From: Darksidea phi
Taxonomy: Eukaryota; Ascomycota; Dothideomycetes; Pleosporales; Lentitheciaceae
NCBI GenBank assembly: GCA_030770425.1
Contig: JASJFT010000248.1
Span: 1 to 63,096 of the forward strand
Direction of reading: 5' to 3'
Length of the DNA stretch: 63,096 bases
Within the stretch, counting starts at the first letter, position 1, and every line of letters begins with the position of its first letter. Below the pieces are notes generated by a model, which had not been told where the DNA came from, did not search any database, and was given only the letters and a program-made list of their open reading frames with translations. Below are positions 49,452 to 59,740 of this stretch, in pieces. Both the position numbers and the translations under genes were made by a program.

Positions 49452-50909
49452 TTCGCCGCCGGGTACCTCTTATTCGGTATAGACTGTCGCTATATGGTTA
49501 AAGTAACCTTACCTCGATTAAATCGTTATAGGCGCGAGCGCCTTAGCCAGAGACGCCTCTTGTAGATCGATTTTAAATGGTTATAGTAAGGTTTATAGGA
49601 TTTTAAATATACCTACGAATAAGCGAGCTATTTAATATCTAGACCTTCTTCGCTCCGTAGTAAGTAGTCGACAATACCCTTCGATTAAGTATTACTAAGA
49701 ATAATATCTCTATCGTCGGCGTTATCTACGATTAATAGCTACTTACCTACCCGCGCCGTACCTAGATACCGTTTAAACTACTCTTTCGTATTATCCTCGC
49801 TACCGGCCGCCTTAGGTACGTTAAGTAGTCGTACTACTTTAGCGTATACCTACTTAAAGCTCTCTATACTTAGCGTAGGTATCTAGAAGATAGAGATCTT
49901 AGGCTAGCTCTCCTTTACTATATACGCGAACTATAGTACTATCTACGTCTTACCTATCTCGCTAAGCCTAATAATTAATATTTTATAGTACGTCCTATCG
50001 ACTATAAGCCTCTATATTAGTATATTAAGCTTACTCTTACGCCCGACGAAGGACTAGTTAAAGAGGAACGGAATAAAGTAGGTTACCTTCTCTATCGTAC
50101 TATTAGCTATACTATAATATAGGAAATAAAATAGCTATACTAATTCTATATACTCTAAATCGCCTCTTCCGCTATTCGAGTCTTCGCTATATTAGCTGGC
50201 GGGATTACTAATAGTACCTTCTTTATATACGCCGCCGTAATTCCCGCCGTATACGGCTACTACTCTCGTTCTTGTACGAGTCCGCGTTGTCGTAGATCCC
50301 GCGGACGACGAGGTAGGGGAAGCTATTTACTAGTTCCGCCGCCTCTATCTCGAAGTAGAGTACTCCGTTAAGCTCCGTACTAACCCTATCTCGCTCCGTT
50401 ATATTCTTTATTACCTAGTTCCCCGACGCGATTATTCCGTAGTAAGATACTACCTCCTCGTCGCGCGGCTCCTGGTCTTTCTGGCGATTGGTCTTATACC
50501 TATCGTACGTCTGCCCGCCCTCGTGGTCGTAGCCCGCGTCGAATAAGACGTCGGGCCCTGTCTTGCTGCGTTGAAACTTGAGGATGCGCTCTAGCTTGCC
50601 CGTATGCTCCGACACCTTGCTCTTCCCTCGGAACTCGTTCGCCCGCACCTTCGCGACCGCGCTGAGCAGCACCTACGGCGGCGCATTCAGCGACCTGCCG
50701 ATGCGCCCCGCCGGCAGGCACACGATCGCGATATTGTGTCCTGCAATGGACCCCAGCGAGTACAGGTTCTCGTCGTTTTCGTCGACGTCATGCTCAAGAT
50801 CTTGGTGCTCTTCGTCCAGCATCTCCTGCGCCGCCGCCGGCTCGACCGCGAGCGCGCACACCCATCCTACCGTGTATTCCTCGCGGGGGAGCCGGGGCGG
50901 CTGGGCCAT
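49450..50909 (-). pseudogene. NLR-type gene: PNP_UDP domain plus NB-ARC, half destroyed by RIP
   Basis: It starts at 50909 (MAQPPRLPREEYTVGWVCAL), the typical N-terminus of fungal nucleoside-phosphorylase-like NLR proteins. A CLPAGRIG segment is followed directly by SLNAPP, a TAG stop, and LLSAVAKVRANEFRG. Compared with the family, about 60-70 residues (including the usual MVGIGGG region) are missing. The frame then runs through DVLFDAGYDHEGG to IASGN. Below about 50460 the DNA is RIP-mutated but the protein is still legible: FEIEAAELVNSFPYLVVRGI, then the NB-ARC P-loop at 49946-49969 (RLSEIGKT for GLGGIGKT) and Walker B at 49712-49747 (LLIVDNADD). The C-terminal sensor/repeat domain is not seen before 49450. 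Family members act in non-self recognition and programmed cell death. This copy cannot work. Confidence 0.9.
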
Positions 50910-52640
50910 TCGGACTCGTCACGGCGGGAGGCGGCGAGAGAGAATAGACGGGGGAGTATGAAGTGAGAGCTATGGTTGAGAAGGCCTGGCGCTGCAGCGC
51001 AGGTAGGCAATGCGCTGCCGCTCAGCCTCCTGGCGACTCTGGCAGGCCGGTCAGGCTGAGGTGCGGTCCTCCAGCGGCAGCCGCAAGCGCTGGCATGGGG
51101 CGGGATCGACCCGGCCCGCCATTGGCCGATCCCCAAGCGTAAGGGCTGGGTCCATGGAGCTTCACGCGCGTTATATCGGTCCTTGCCGCCACAACACCTA
51201 AACGACTTGTGTATGTAGAGTCATACCGTCGCGTCGCCCCGAGTGCCGGAACCTGCCGTTGTCCCCTTTGCTGACTTATGGAACGACCGATCGAACCCAA
51301 CACGTCCTCATACTTCTCGAGTCCACCGGCGCCGATTCCTAGATCGAGCTGCAGCGAGCTCTAGTTCTAATAACGACTATCCATACGTTGCGAAAAACCA
51401 CCCACGTGCTGACGTCGGACGACCGGTGCAGGTCCGCCCGCGTCAGCATCCCGTTCAGCGCCAACTATATCTCGCCCATGCTGGTGTCTCACCACTCCCT
51501 CTCGCCTACCAGGACCAGGTGCGCTTGCTTGCGTAAGTCCATAACGCCCGACACACCACACAACTAGTCGCGACTCTTAAGGTCCTCCACCTAGCCGCCG
51601 GTACGGAGTGAGGGCGGTAGGGGATCCATGGGAGGACGGAGAAGACGGAGGGGAGATCGGCGTCGGTCTCAGGGATGCGCCAGTAATCCCACGAGACGCA
51701 GACGGGGTATTTGTCTGCAGAAAGTAACATGTCAGCAGCGCGCGGCCATGGCGAATTGACTGTGGCTGCGACTGACAGGTGCAATAGCTGACAAAGTAAA
51801 TATCGCCATCGGTGGCGACCAACGGCACGCCTCGTTCGCACACGTTGCTGCCGTCGGCTGAGCGAGCGAGCGAGCGAACTAGCCGGTGCTCTAGTTGTTG
51901 TTGGAGATGATGCCGCAGATGGTGAGGGCTACATCGTAGTCGACTGTGTCCCCATCGTCTGGGTAGTGGGATGGCGCACCACGAGCGTTGGAACGCGGCC
52001 TCGATGGCCAAGCGGCAGGATAGGGCGCGGTTTGACGGCGGATATGAGGGATGCTCTGCGTCGCTCTCGGCTACACCGCCGTCACCTTCCGTCACCTCCA
52101 ACTCCCAGTGCCATCCAATTACAAGCATCCCTCCAACTCCAATACGTATGGACTGTCTGCCGCTAGCTCGGCCGGAAGAGCGCCATAATTGGGGTCATCT
52201 TTCTCCCTGACTATGGTCTGCGTGTGCCTGAAAGCTGCGCCTCTTGACTGAATGCCCTACGGGGAATTGGTCTGGACACACTTCGTCAAGGTTTTCCACG
52301 ATGTTTGAGGTATGGCCAACTTCATCCAACTCGAGTCGCAGTTGTTCCGGCATGCATGAACCTCCGCCACCTGGTTCTACCATCAAGTTCAGCCAAATCA
52401 CCATCCGATCCCAGCTCTTCCCTGAATCCATGCATAATACACTCCGTATGACGTCTACGCATGAAGTTGTCTCACTCCTATATGAATCCTAAGCCGCTCA
52501 CGAGGTCATGGCAGTGTCATGTTTGGGTCGAATTTGATCGTTCTACTCACTATCAGCGTCCCGTTAGCCAGAGACCACGTCATATCCCCTCTCTTACCGA
52601 CTTACGGGCGTAGCATACCGTAATATCACGCCTCTCCGGC
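50910..52640. other. Normal-composition stretch, genes unresolved
   Basis: It is GC-rich, unmutated sequence. The longest open frames are on the minus strand (51577-52128, 183 codons; 51506-51841, 111 codons). Within them, CERGVPLVATDGDIYFVSYC and then, in another frame after a possible TTTCTGCAG acceptor, KYPVCVSWDYWRIPETDADL look protein-like. A small spliced gene on the minus strand at about 51506-52140 is therefore possible. I could not build a consistent model or recognise a family. A minus frame at 52195-52431 is also unassigned. Confidence 0.3.
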
Positions 52641-53028
52641 GGCTCGAGCTCCTCGTCAGTTGTACTAGATATTAGCTCCTATCTTAGTAGGTTAAGTAGT
52701 TTAATACTCTAGTATCTATCTTCGTATAAATACCCCCCTTATCTAATATATCCTTAATTCTAGGCCGATCTAATCTAGTCTTATTATACGTGGACCTAGG
52801 CTAAAGTAATAGGCTCGGCGGTAAGCATACTGAAATTATACTCTCTACTAAGGCTATTACTCAGCTCGTTACTAGAGATATAGGCTAACTCTACTACCTA
52901 GATATAGCTCGAGTACTACCCAGCGTATTACGTATTATAGTTTTTACCGTACTATCGAACGGGGAGGGAATAACCCGGGCCTAGCTATATTTATTAATAA
53001 TCTAGATAAACGTTGAGGGTATATATAA
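52641..53028. other. RIP-mutated island upstream of a truncated gene
   Basis: This is CA/TG-poor, TA-rich sequence with a few preserved CA and TG sites, so it is less mutated than the left block. No protein motif was recognised. It replaces the expected 5' part of the membrane protein gene that starts abruptly at 53029. Confidence 0.6.
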
Positions 53029-54781
53029 AAAGTTAATGTCAAGATTCCGAGCCTGGAAGCCTACAATGTATCCACGTCCGACCAATGGCTTGATTTGCCG
53101 GCAACCGTCGAATCACCCGAAGCATACTCCTCGTTGGTTGGACTCCCGATCGTCGGACTCCCCCTCGATGCCAATTCATCCTTCACAGTTGAGATCAGCT
53201 ATCTTGTTGTTGATTGCGGGGCTCTCACAAAGACTATTTGTCCAACCAATTTCAGCGGGTCCGGTGCCATGTCTAACCCGGATTGGGTCAAACCCGAACA
53301 ACTGCCCGGGCAGTTCTGGAGTCTGGATTGGGCCAAACTCGAAGAATTGGTCCCTGGTCAGGTCTGGAATCGGAAATCTATGAATGACCCCTTCCAGGAC
53401 TACGCTACATCTTTCTTCATCGATACCGATCGTCCTAACTATGACGGTCCTATCCGTTGGGGCGTGCGCGATCCGGGAGATGATGTCTACTTGAGCCGGC
53501 TGGATGCGTACTTTGGCAACAAAAATGCCTCGCTTCTCAGTCGTGCGAACGAGACCGTTAGAGAACCAAGAGGGCTGTTATACGCGTCTATGTTTCCTCC
53601 CGGAGGTGGCAAAGCGGATTCAGGGTATGTGGGGCTCAATGTCGCACGATGTTCGTTGTCCCAAAATCATGCAGAGGCTGTCATTGGTTGCGACAAAAGT
53701 TCGTGTGCCGCGAAGAGGATCAGGAAGTCCCTCTCAGATACTCGTCCTGCAGCGTACACTGGACTCGAGCATTACATGATGATGGTTGGCTTCGCCCAAA
53801 ACTTCCCGCTAGCTATCGCATGCAGCGGCTCGAGTAGTGCAACAGAGCGCTTTCTCGCCAACAGCTCCCAGGCGCTGTTCCTGCAGCACAATGGTTATCC
53901 GATTGCGAAGGGTGCCTACACCGACTTGTCTTTGGTTTCACCGAAGATGTTCTCGCAGAGGCTCAGCCTGTTGATGGTATGTCTATCTGTCATGATCCCC
54001 AAGAAACAACCGTTGTCGTCTCAATTCAACCAAACGCAGCCACTCACCAGCAGCCAGAACACGTATTATCAAGTCAGCACACAGCCCGTTGGGTACTTCG
54101 GCAGCCTCTCCGGCAACCTATCTCTTTACGGTCCAGACAGTCTCCCAGCAACCGACGTCGATGGTTATGTGCCAAAAAACCTGTCCCCCAGCGATCACAC
54201 CTTTGAAGAATGGTGGGATCCGTTCACCTACAGCATGCTCAATACAACATCGCCTTTCGTCGGCGCGACAACGGTGGCGAACGTAACATCCTTCGATGAA
54301 ATATTCGTCTGCAACTTTGCCTGGCTTGCTCTTCTTCTCACATCCTCAGCGATTATCTTCGTGATGGGGATGGTTGCGCTCATACTGAAACGAAAGACTC
54401 TTGGACCGGAGGTACGTATCGCGCGTTCATATATCGTGGAGATGGACGAGGGTACTCTCTCAAGTCTGAGGGTTGCAGTCGCGTGATATAATCTTGGTTT
54501 GTTTCATACCTGGAGTGATTAGTGGATGTGTACTAGAATTTTTGCTAACTCGCAGGCTTCTTTTCTAGTTGTTCGGTTTCGTTGCAAGCATGACTTACGA
54601 GAATCCTCATATGCGTATCCCAAAAGGAGGTAGTGCGCTCGATGCCATGGAAAGAGCAAGGCTATTCAAAGATGTCGAAGTGTTCGTCGGCGACGTCCAC
54701 AGCGAGCGAGATGTCGGCCACATCGCCTTTGCTGCTGGGGCGCCACACAGGAAGCTCGAAAGAGGAAGGCTGTACGCATAG
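53029..54781 (+). pseudogene. 5'-truncated membrane glycoprotein gene
   Basis: The open frame runs join(53029..54411, 54569..54781), 531 residues. The intron at 54412-54568 (GTACGT...TTCTAG, branch GCTAAC) joins KTLGPE to LFGFVASMTYENPHM in phase 0. There is no ATG start: a TAA lies at 53026 and mutated DNA precedes it. The first residues (VKIPSLEAYN) already look like ectodomain. N-X-S/T sites are frequent. A single membrane segment (LALLLTSSAIIFVMGMVALI) lies near the end, followed by a cytoplasmic tail with MERARLFKDVEVFVGDV. Such tails occur in large uncharacterised ascomycete membrane proteins with N-terminal membrane segments, which are missing here. The rest of the frame is intact, so the loss is recent or the protein uses an unseen upstream exon. 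Confidence 0.7.
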
Positions 54782-55540
54782 GCGCCAAGACGCTAGCGGT
54801 AAAACCGTCAATGCTACCAGATTGGGATGGAAAACCGGTAACTTCTAGTTTTAACTATTGTTCGTAAAATGTGCTGACACATGTAACATCTATCGCAACA
54901 CGTAGAGTGGGTATCTTACTCTAGTTAGTCGGCAAGGTTTTTTCACTGCGCTACTCTTGGCAGGCAAGTCAACGCCAGGCCAAGGGGCTTGGCGAAGTGG
55001 GATGCCCCACAGACCTCGCGATCGTCTTCGACAATCACCACAGCGCTCTACGACTAGAGAAGCCTTGCATATAACGGATTTTCACTCTAGTACCAACTCT
55101 ACCACACCGTGTCGTTAGTCCAAAGGCAGCACACCACTCAACGACGGTGTAGAACCGACCGTCCAAGTATCGCCGCACCCCATACACAAGAATATCGCAA
55201 CTCGCCACCTGCGTAGCCAATTCCTAAACCCACGGTAGCGCCTCGGAACCCGCAGCAATACCACGAGATCCTCCACCGCCGCCACCCGGGACACCGCCTT
55301 CAAGCGCACCTCGTTCGCGAGCGCTTCTATCCTTCCCGCCGCCACGCCCCGTCGTACAAAACATTATATCGCGGGGAATACCTATGAGGCAGAAGCCCCA
55401 CGCTCATACCCACGTGACGTCAGTGCTAGCCAAACCTTGCCGCCAGCCCTGCCACCTCCATAGTCCCAGCACACGCTTATCGATCCACCAATTCAGTGCC
55501 AGCTCGGTCGCTCCAGGCTCGGAGAGCCGGATAAGCAATA
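54782..55540. other. Intergenic, no gene identified
   Basis: This is normal-composition sequence between the truncated membrane gene and the 2EXR-like gene. Minus-strand frames at 55035-55345 show no domain that I recognise. The last 150-200 bases should hold the promoter of the 55541 gene, but I see no clear TATA box. Confidence 0.4.
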
Positions 55541-56440
55541 ATGCCACCATCAAAAAAGGGGATGCCCTTCACAACTAAAGGCATCGCGAAAGCCTTCTTC
55601 GAACTCGATCTCTCCGGTAATGGACCCTCAATCGTAAGCAAAACACCTAAGCCGCGCGATCGCAACCGTCCAGTTGCCTCCCCCCCCCTTGCTACCAACG
55701 AAGTCAAAGGAAACAAAGTCACCTTCTTGACCTTGCCCATCGAAATCCGACTTCTAATCTACGACGAACTTCTCGTAAGCCGATTCGACCGGACACGAAG
55801 CCCCTCGTGGGCTGGCGGAAACACAGATCAAAAGGTGGTTCTGCTCTGTATGATTCACGCTCCGCTATACAGTACAATGGAGCCAGGGATACTGCAAACG
55901 TGCAAGCAGATATACCACGAAGCAAACTCGATACTCTACTCGCAGAACGTATTTTCGATCGGTATGCCGGAAGAGATGTTCCGATTCCTCGTGCATATCG
56001 GTTTTGTGAACTTTAAGTTGATAAAGACACTAGAGATCTGGGTACCACCCATGGCTGAACTCTCTCCGTGGCTACAACTACTCAACATATTAGCTGAGGA
56101 AGCAAGTGGGCTACGATGTATTGAGGTTAGATGGGGTGCGGACCTTGAAGAGGGGGGGAGAGGATTGGGCGATAACTTGGAATTTGTGCGTGCCTTAGGA
56201 AAGATCCGAGGGCTGGAGAAACTAGTCATTCATGGGTACTATGCGAAAAATTGGCCGGCATATTTGGAGGAGAGAATGGGTGTGCGTGTGCGAGCTATAT
56301 GTGGCGAGGAACGTGAGTTGAGGGAGGGAGACCTTAAAGATGAGGAATTAGAGCATGAGAAATCTATACGTGAGGCGAATGAGGGGGAGCTACAGGCGTT
56401 CAGGAAGTATCAGCAGGGAACAGAAGATTTGATTCCATAA
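55541..56440 (+). CDS. 2EXR / F-box-like domain protein
   Basis: This is a single-exon 299-residue frame starting ATGCCACCATC, with a favourable A two bases after the ATG block and in-frame stops upstream. Residues about 62-78 read FLTLPIEIRLLIYDELL, the LP.EIR..IY.ELL motif of fungal 2EXR and F-box-like proteins. It is followed by ILQTCKQIYHEANSILYSQN, the second hallmark of that family (a conserved 'L..c+qiy.Ea..ilY..N' segment). The C-terminal 60 residues are charged and predicted helical (EERELREGDLKDEELEHEKS). No membrane segment or signal peptide is seen. Such genes are numerous and variable in ascomycetes and their partners are mostly unknown, so a role as a ubiquitin-ligase adaptor is only a possibility. 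It is intact, lying between two damaged loci. Confidence 0.85.
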   Translation: MPPSKKGMPFTTKGIAKAFFELDLSGNGPSIVSKTPKPRDRNRPVASPPLATNEVKGNKVTFLTLPIEIRLLIYDELLVSRFDRTRSPSWAGGNTDQKVVLLCMIHAPLYSTMEPGILQTCKQIYHEANSILYSQNVFSIGMPEEMFRFLVHIGFVNFKLIKTLEIWVPPMAELSPWLQLLNILAEEASGLRCIEVRWGADLEEGGRGLGDNLEFVRALGKIRGLEKLVIHGYYAKNWPAYLEERMGVRVRAICGEERELREGDLKDEELEHEKSIREANEGELQAFRKYQQGTEDLIP

Positions 56441-56469
56441 AGCATATAGCATCCTAGGGCAGTGCGTTT

Positions 56470-56769
56470 AATACTAACGAGTACTACTATCCTAATATTA
56501 GGAAACGTCTTAAATAGCGATCCCGTTAGCCGCCCCGTATTTACGTTACCCGTCTCGCCCTAAGGATAGGTCGTAACGACGATAATATAGCCGTTAATCC
56601 TACTATAAATATACGTATTCTCGTCGTAATACGTATCGTAGAGTAGGGTAGAGTATTCTTCGTCTAGTATTAGTCGCGTAGGGAGTAGCTCGAGGTCGGC
56701 TACGGCGTAGATTTACGCGACGTAGTAGTCGGCGTAGTAAAGTAGAGGCTGTCCGTTATTCGAGGCTAT
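56470..56769 (-). pseudogene. N-terminal PNP_UDP domain fragment, RIP-mutated, start codon lost
   Basis: Reading down from 56769, ATA GCC TCG stands where ATG GCC TCG would be expected. The frame continues ADYYVA, stop, IYAVADLELLPTRLILDEEY, the RIP form of the DYTVAWICA...LDEEH opening of fungal nucleoside-phosphorylase-like domains. It then reads NTYIYSRINGYIIVVTTYP, stop, GETGNVNTGRL and FKTFPNIRIVVLV. About 100 codons remain. At about 56470 the mutated sequence stops and unrelated normal DNA begins, so the rest of the domain is gone. It is a different family member from the locus at 49450-50909. It may be a relic of another NLR or ankyrin-type gene. Confidence 0.75.
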
Positions 56770-59056
56770 ACTGTCGCGCGTACAACTATAGTATAGGTAG
56801 AGTATAGGATAGGTAGAGAGTATTATAGAGAGTATGTAGTAGTAAGGAGAGAAGGATATGCCGCTGAGGTACTCTACTCCCCCGCGGGCGAGTGCGTGTG
56901 GACGGCGGAGTTTCCTCAGCCTCGTCAGCCTGCCTGGTGAGGTAAGCACTGTCGTCGAAGGCTGCTGTGTACCTACCGCCAATCTTTCAACTAGGCGTTC
57001 AGCTTGCTCGATATCATGTTACCGCTCAACACTCGTTGAATCTTTCACACGATCAGCCATTAAATCTGTGAGGCATACATTCAACGAAGAAATAGGGCAA
57101 GTGCATTCAACCTTCTAGTCTTCCACTTTTCGCTTGGTTCCCGCTGCCATCTATTGTATTCGTCTATCTGCCCCTATAGATTCTCACCAGTGATTGGCGT
57201 TTGCCGTTATTCACTTTCCAATCCTTAGTGGGATTAGTGATGTTCCGAACGCCTGCAGAAGCTAGCGGCGCGGCCGTTGGGTATATCGCATGCCCGCTGA
57301 CTATCACGTGAGCCCTACAGGTTTGCTGTAACACTGACGCTGTTAAATTACGGCTATGCCTCTCCTGTACGGTAAGTATATTGGTCTTTACTTGGTAGTA
57401 CTGCTTAATAAAGCACAGATGACTGCCGCAACGCAGCAACCTTATTAAGCGTAGTATTCTTCTCGGTATATAAGCTTTCTATAGTACTCTATAGGGTGAA
57501 GAGCTTTTAGATAGATATACTATACTTTAAGCAGACGCCGAGGTAGGCCGAGGTAGGGGTATTAAGGATATGGGTGGTAGGATAGGGTATTATAGGGTCG
57601 ACAGGGAAGTTACGCTGAAGATATCAAGTATATAAGAACCTAAAGAGTCTAAGTATCTATTCCGAGAGTATCTAAGCGGTGTGATCGTTGTTGGCATTGT
57701 TGTGGTAGAAAGTTCCGCTGGTGTTCCGCCACGGCGGTTGTTCCGTTACGATTGGACGGACGTTAATTTATTTCCAGGTGGCTGTTAGATCTGTGGCTGT
57801 GCGGAGCCTTGGCAAGCGGACCGGCCCCAGCCCCGAAGCCTTTGCGATTCAACTCAACTCTCTGAAAACATCTACAGAATTCGCCACCTCACAACCCTAT
57901 GGCAGGTGCGGGTCGGCTGCCCTCCCTACTTATGGTGGCAAACTATAGAGAGCTTTGGGAGCACCGCCTCCTTTTCTGCCGCTGAGTCTCACACAGAAAC
58001 TTTAACCGCGCGAACGATTTCCTCTGATAAGGCCGGCCTTACTATAGAAGGTTAGATTTCGATCTGGAGCGGTCCACTGCCGGACCGCAACCGGGCACCA
58101 CGGCTATGTTGTGGCAACAACCACCTCAGTATCAAACGTCATACTTGAGAAAATCTCTGTGCTTCTCGTGCAACCCTCTCGCCGGAACAGGTCGGCTGCC
58201 CTCCCTGCTCGCGGGTGGGAATCGCCGCAGCGCTCGACCATTTCGCATACATTCGGAGTGATCAGCCTGGTCCGCTAGGCGCAGGGCCTGCTCGAGGCAT
58301 TCTGTGGACAGCATGCGATTCAATTTCGCCGTCAAGTATCGTCGATATCGAGGATTACTATAACACGAGACAACACCAGCGGCACAGACAACTGAGCCTA
58401 CAGAGCTTTCCGCTGAGCTTATGCCATCTGGATGGCGGGGTCTTCGCCAGCTGGAAGACAACCGAGACCGTGGTGGCCGCGTCTCCTGTTGGCGTCACAA
58501 TTTTCCCGAACACGTACAAACTTTACGCGCGTTCCATCGTCTTCAATTGGCTTAAAGAGCATGCTGGCCAAATCACCTGCTCCTGAAGTTCAAATCCAGT
58601 CGTCGTTGCCGTAGCGCCAGAACTTGCCGAGGCGCAGGCTTCAATTCCCAGAGCCGTCATACTCTTATCTCAGGTTACAGCCATCCCGAAATATTCCTCC
58701 TTATCGAGCCGAGACGGGAGCTCGACTGTTGCTTGGTCTAGGAATCGTCGCCAGGGGAGTGGAGAAACATGATGACGTAGAGCCCCAAACCAGGGCCGCG
58801 AACTAAGAATGCGAAATATAGCAGATTAGGATCGCTTTCAGGCAGGCGACCTGAAAAGTGTACTCTTCTTCTACTAGGCCGCACCTTGTCTTGCGTTCCT
58901 TTTCCGCCTAGCTGCGAGAACCGGCGTATGGCATCCAGAAAGTTGGTAATTACCATTTACTCGCAACAGAGCTAGGAAACCATAATCGGTCGGCACATCG
59001 TCAAGTGTTGAATATGGTCCATCGTGGCTCAAGCTTGCCAGTACCGTAATCTGTCA
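56770..59056. other. Mostly normal-composition sequence with no confident gene
   Basis: 56770-56860 and about 57440-57660 are TA-enriched and partly RIP-like. The rest is ordinary. Frames of 60-123 codons overlap on both strands (for example + 58215-58586 and - 58132-58461), with no recognisable domain. A 16-base word (GTCGGCTGCCCTCCCT) occurs near 57911 and again near 58190, too short to interpret. Decayed genes are likely, but I cannot name any. Confidence 0.35.
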
Positions 59057-59419
59057 TTATCTCTCCACTATCACACGCTTCATAGCAGATGCCTGCTTAC
59101 TATAATTAAATTCCAAGACGTGTTCCTGTAGCGCATCCCATTTCTTCTCTGTGACAACACTATCCACAAGTCTGTTCTGGTGGTCCCTCTCAATAGGACC
59201 GTCCTCTACAGCAGCAAAGTTCAGTATCGTTTTCAGGCCCAGCAACGCGCAGCGAACAGCTTCTTTAGCGTCGCCTGGTATGCCAACGTGGTCGAGCAGT
59301 CGTGTTGTGAATTCGTCGGGCAGCGCCTCTCTCAAGTAATTGTTGACGCCCACATTTTGCGCACTAGGGCCTTGGATGAAACGCTCGTCGACTTTGTTGT
59401 CTGTCGCGACTCGAAAGTA
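59057..59419 (-). pseudogene. AnmK-like (anhydro-N-acetylmuramic acid kinase family) C-terminal fragment
   Basis: The open frame from 59419 (TGA just upstream at 59420-59422) to the stop at 59057 reads ...FIQGPSAQNVGVNNYLREAL, then LLDHVGIPGDAKEAVRCALL. The last block closely matches the D-x-x-G-I-P-G-D-A-K-E-A-V-x-x-A-L-L motif near the end of AnmK sugar kinases, and the preceding part sits where GGG.+N..LM is expected. A neighbouring frame (GDSTLHHAIGHDTFESR, about 59470-59420) could be the same gene before a frameshift. The family usually has about 370-400 residues, so only the tail is present. The final 45 residues show no similarity I recognise. It is a fragment by my reading. A spliced gene remains possible. 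Confidence 0.45.
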
Positions 59420-59740
59420 TCATGGCCGATGGCGTGGTGGAGTGTGGAGTCTCCAGTAGGGCCAATGGTAGCGCTTGCTTGGACTCTGCAGGAGGTTTTC
59501 GGACCCTCCCGCGAAGTATATGCATTACAAGGTATAAACAAAATACTAATTTTGATATCTTTTTGAGCGCTTGTGGCTGAGGATTAGCTGGGCATTGTGT
59601 ACTCTGGAGGTTAGAAAATGTTTCGCCTATCATTAATCCGCTGTTGCTTATTTCTATAAAGTGTTCAATCTCCATTTGCAGTTCGAGAAGTCAGTTGAGC
59701 CATTTCTAATTGAGAGACATGATCTAGCCTAGAACCTTAG

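Noticed and set aside
57911..58205. A repeated word GTCGGCTGCCCTCCCT as a possible transposon end or regulatory repeat
   Set aside because: Only two copies of about 16 bases with dissimilar surroundings; chance or minor duplication is enough.
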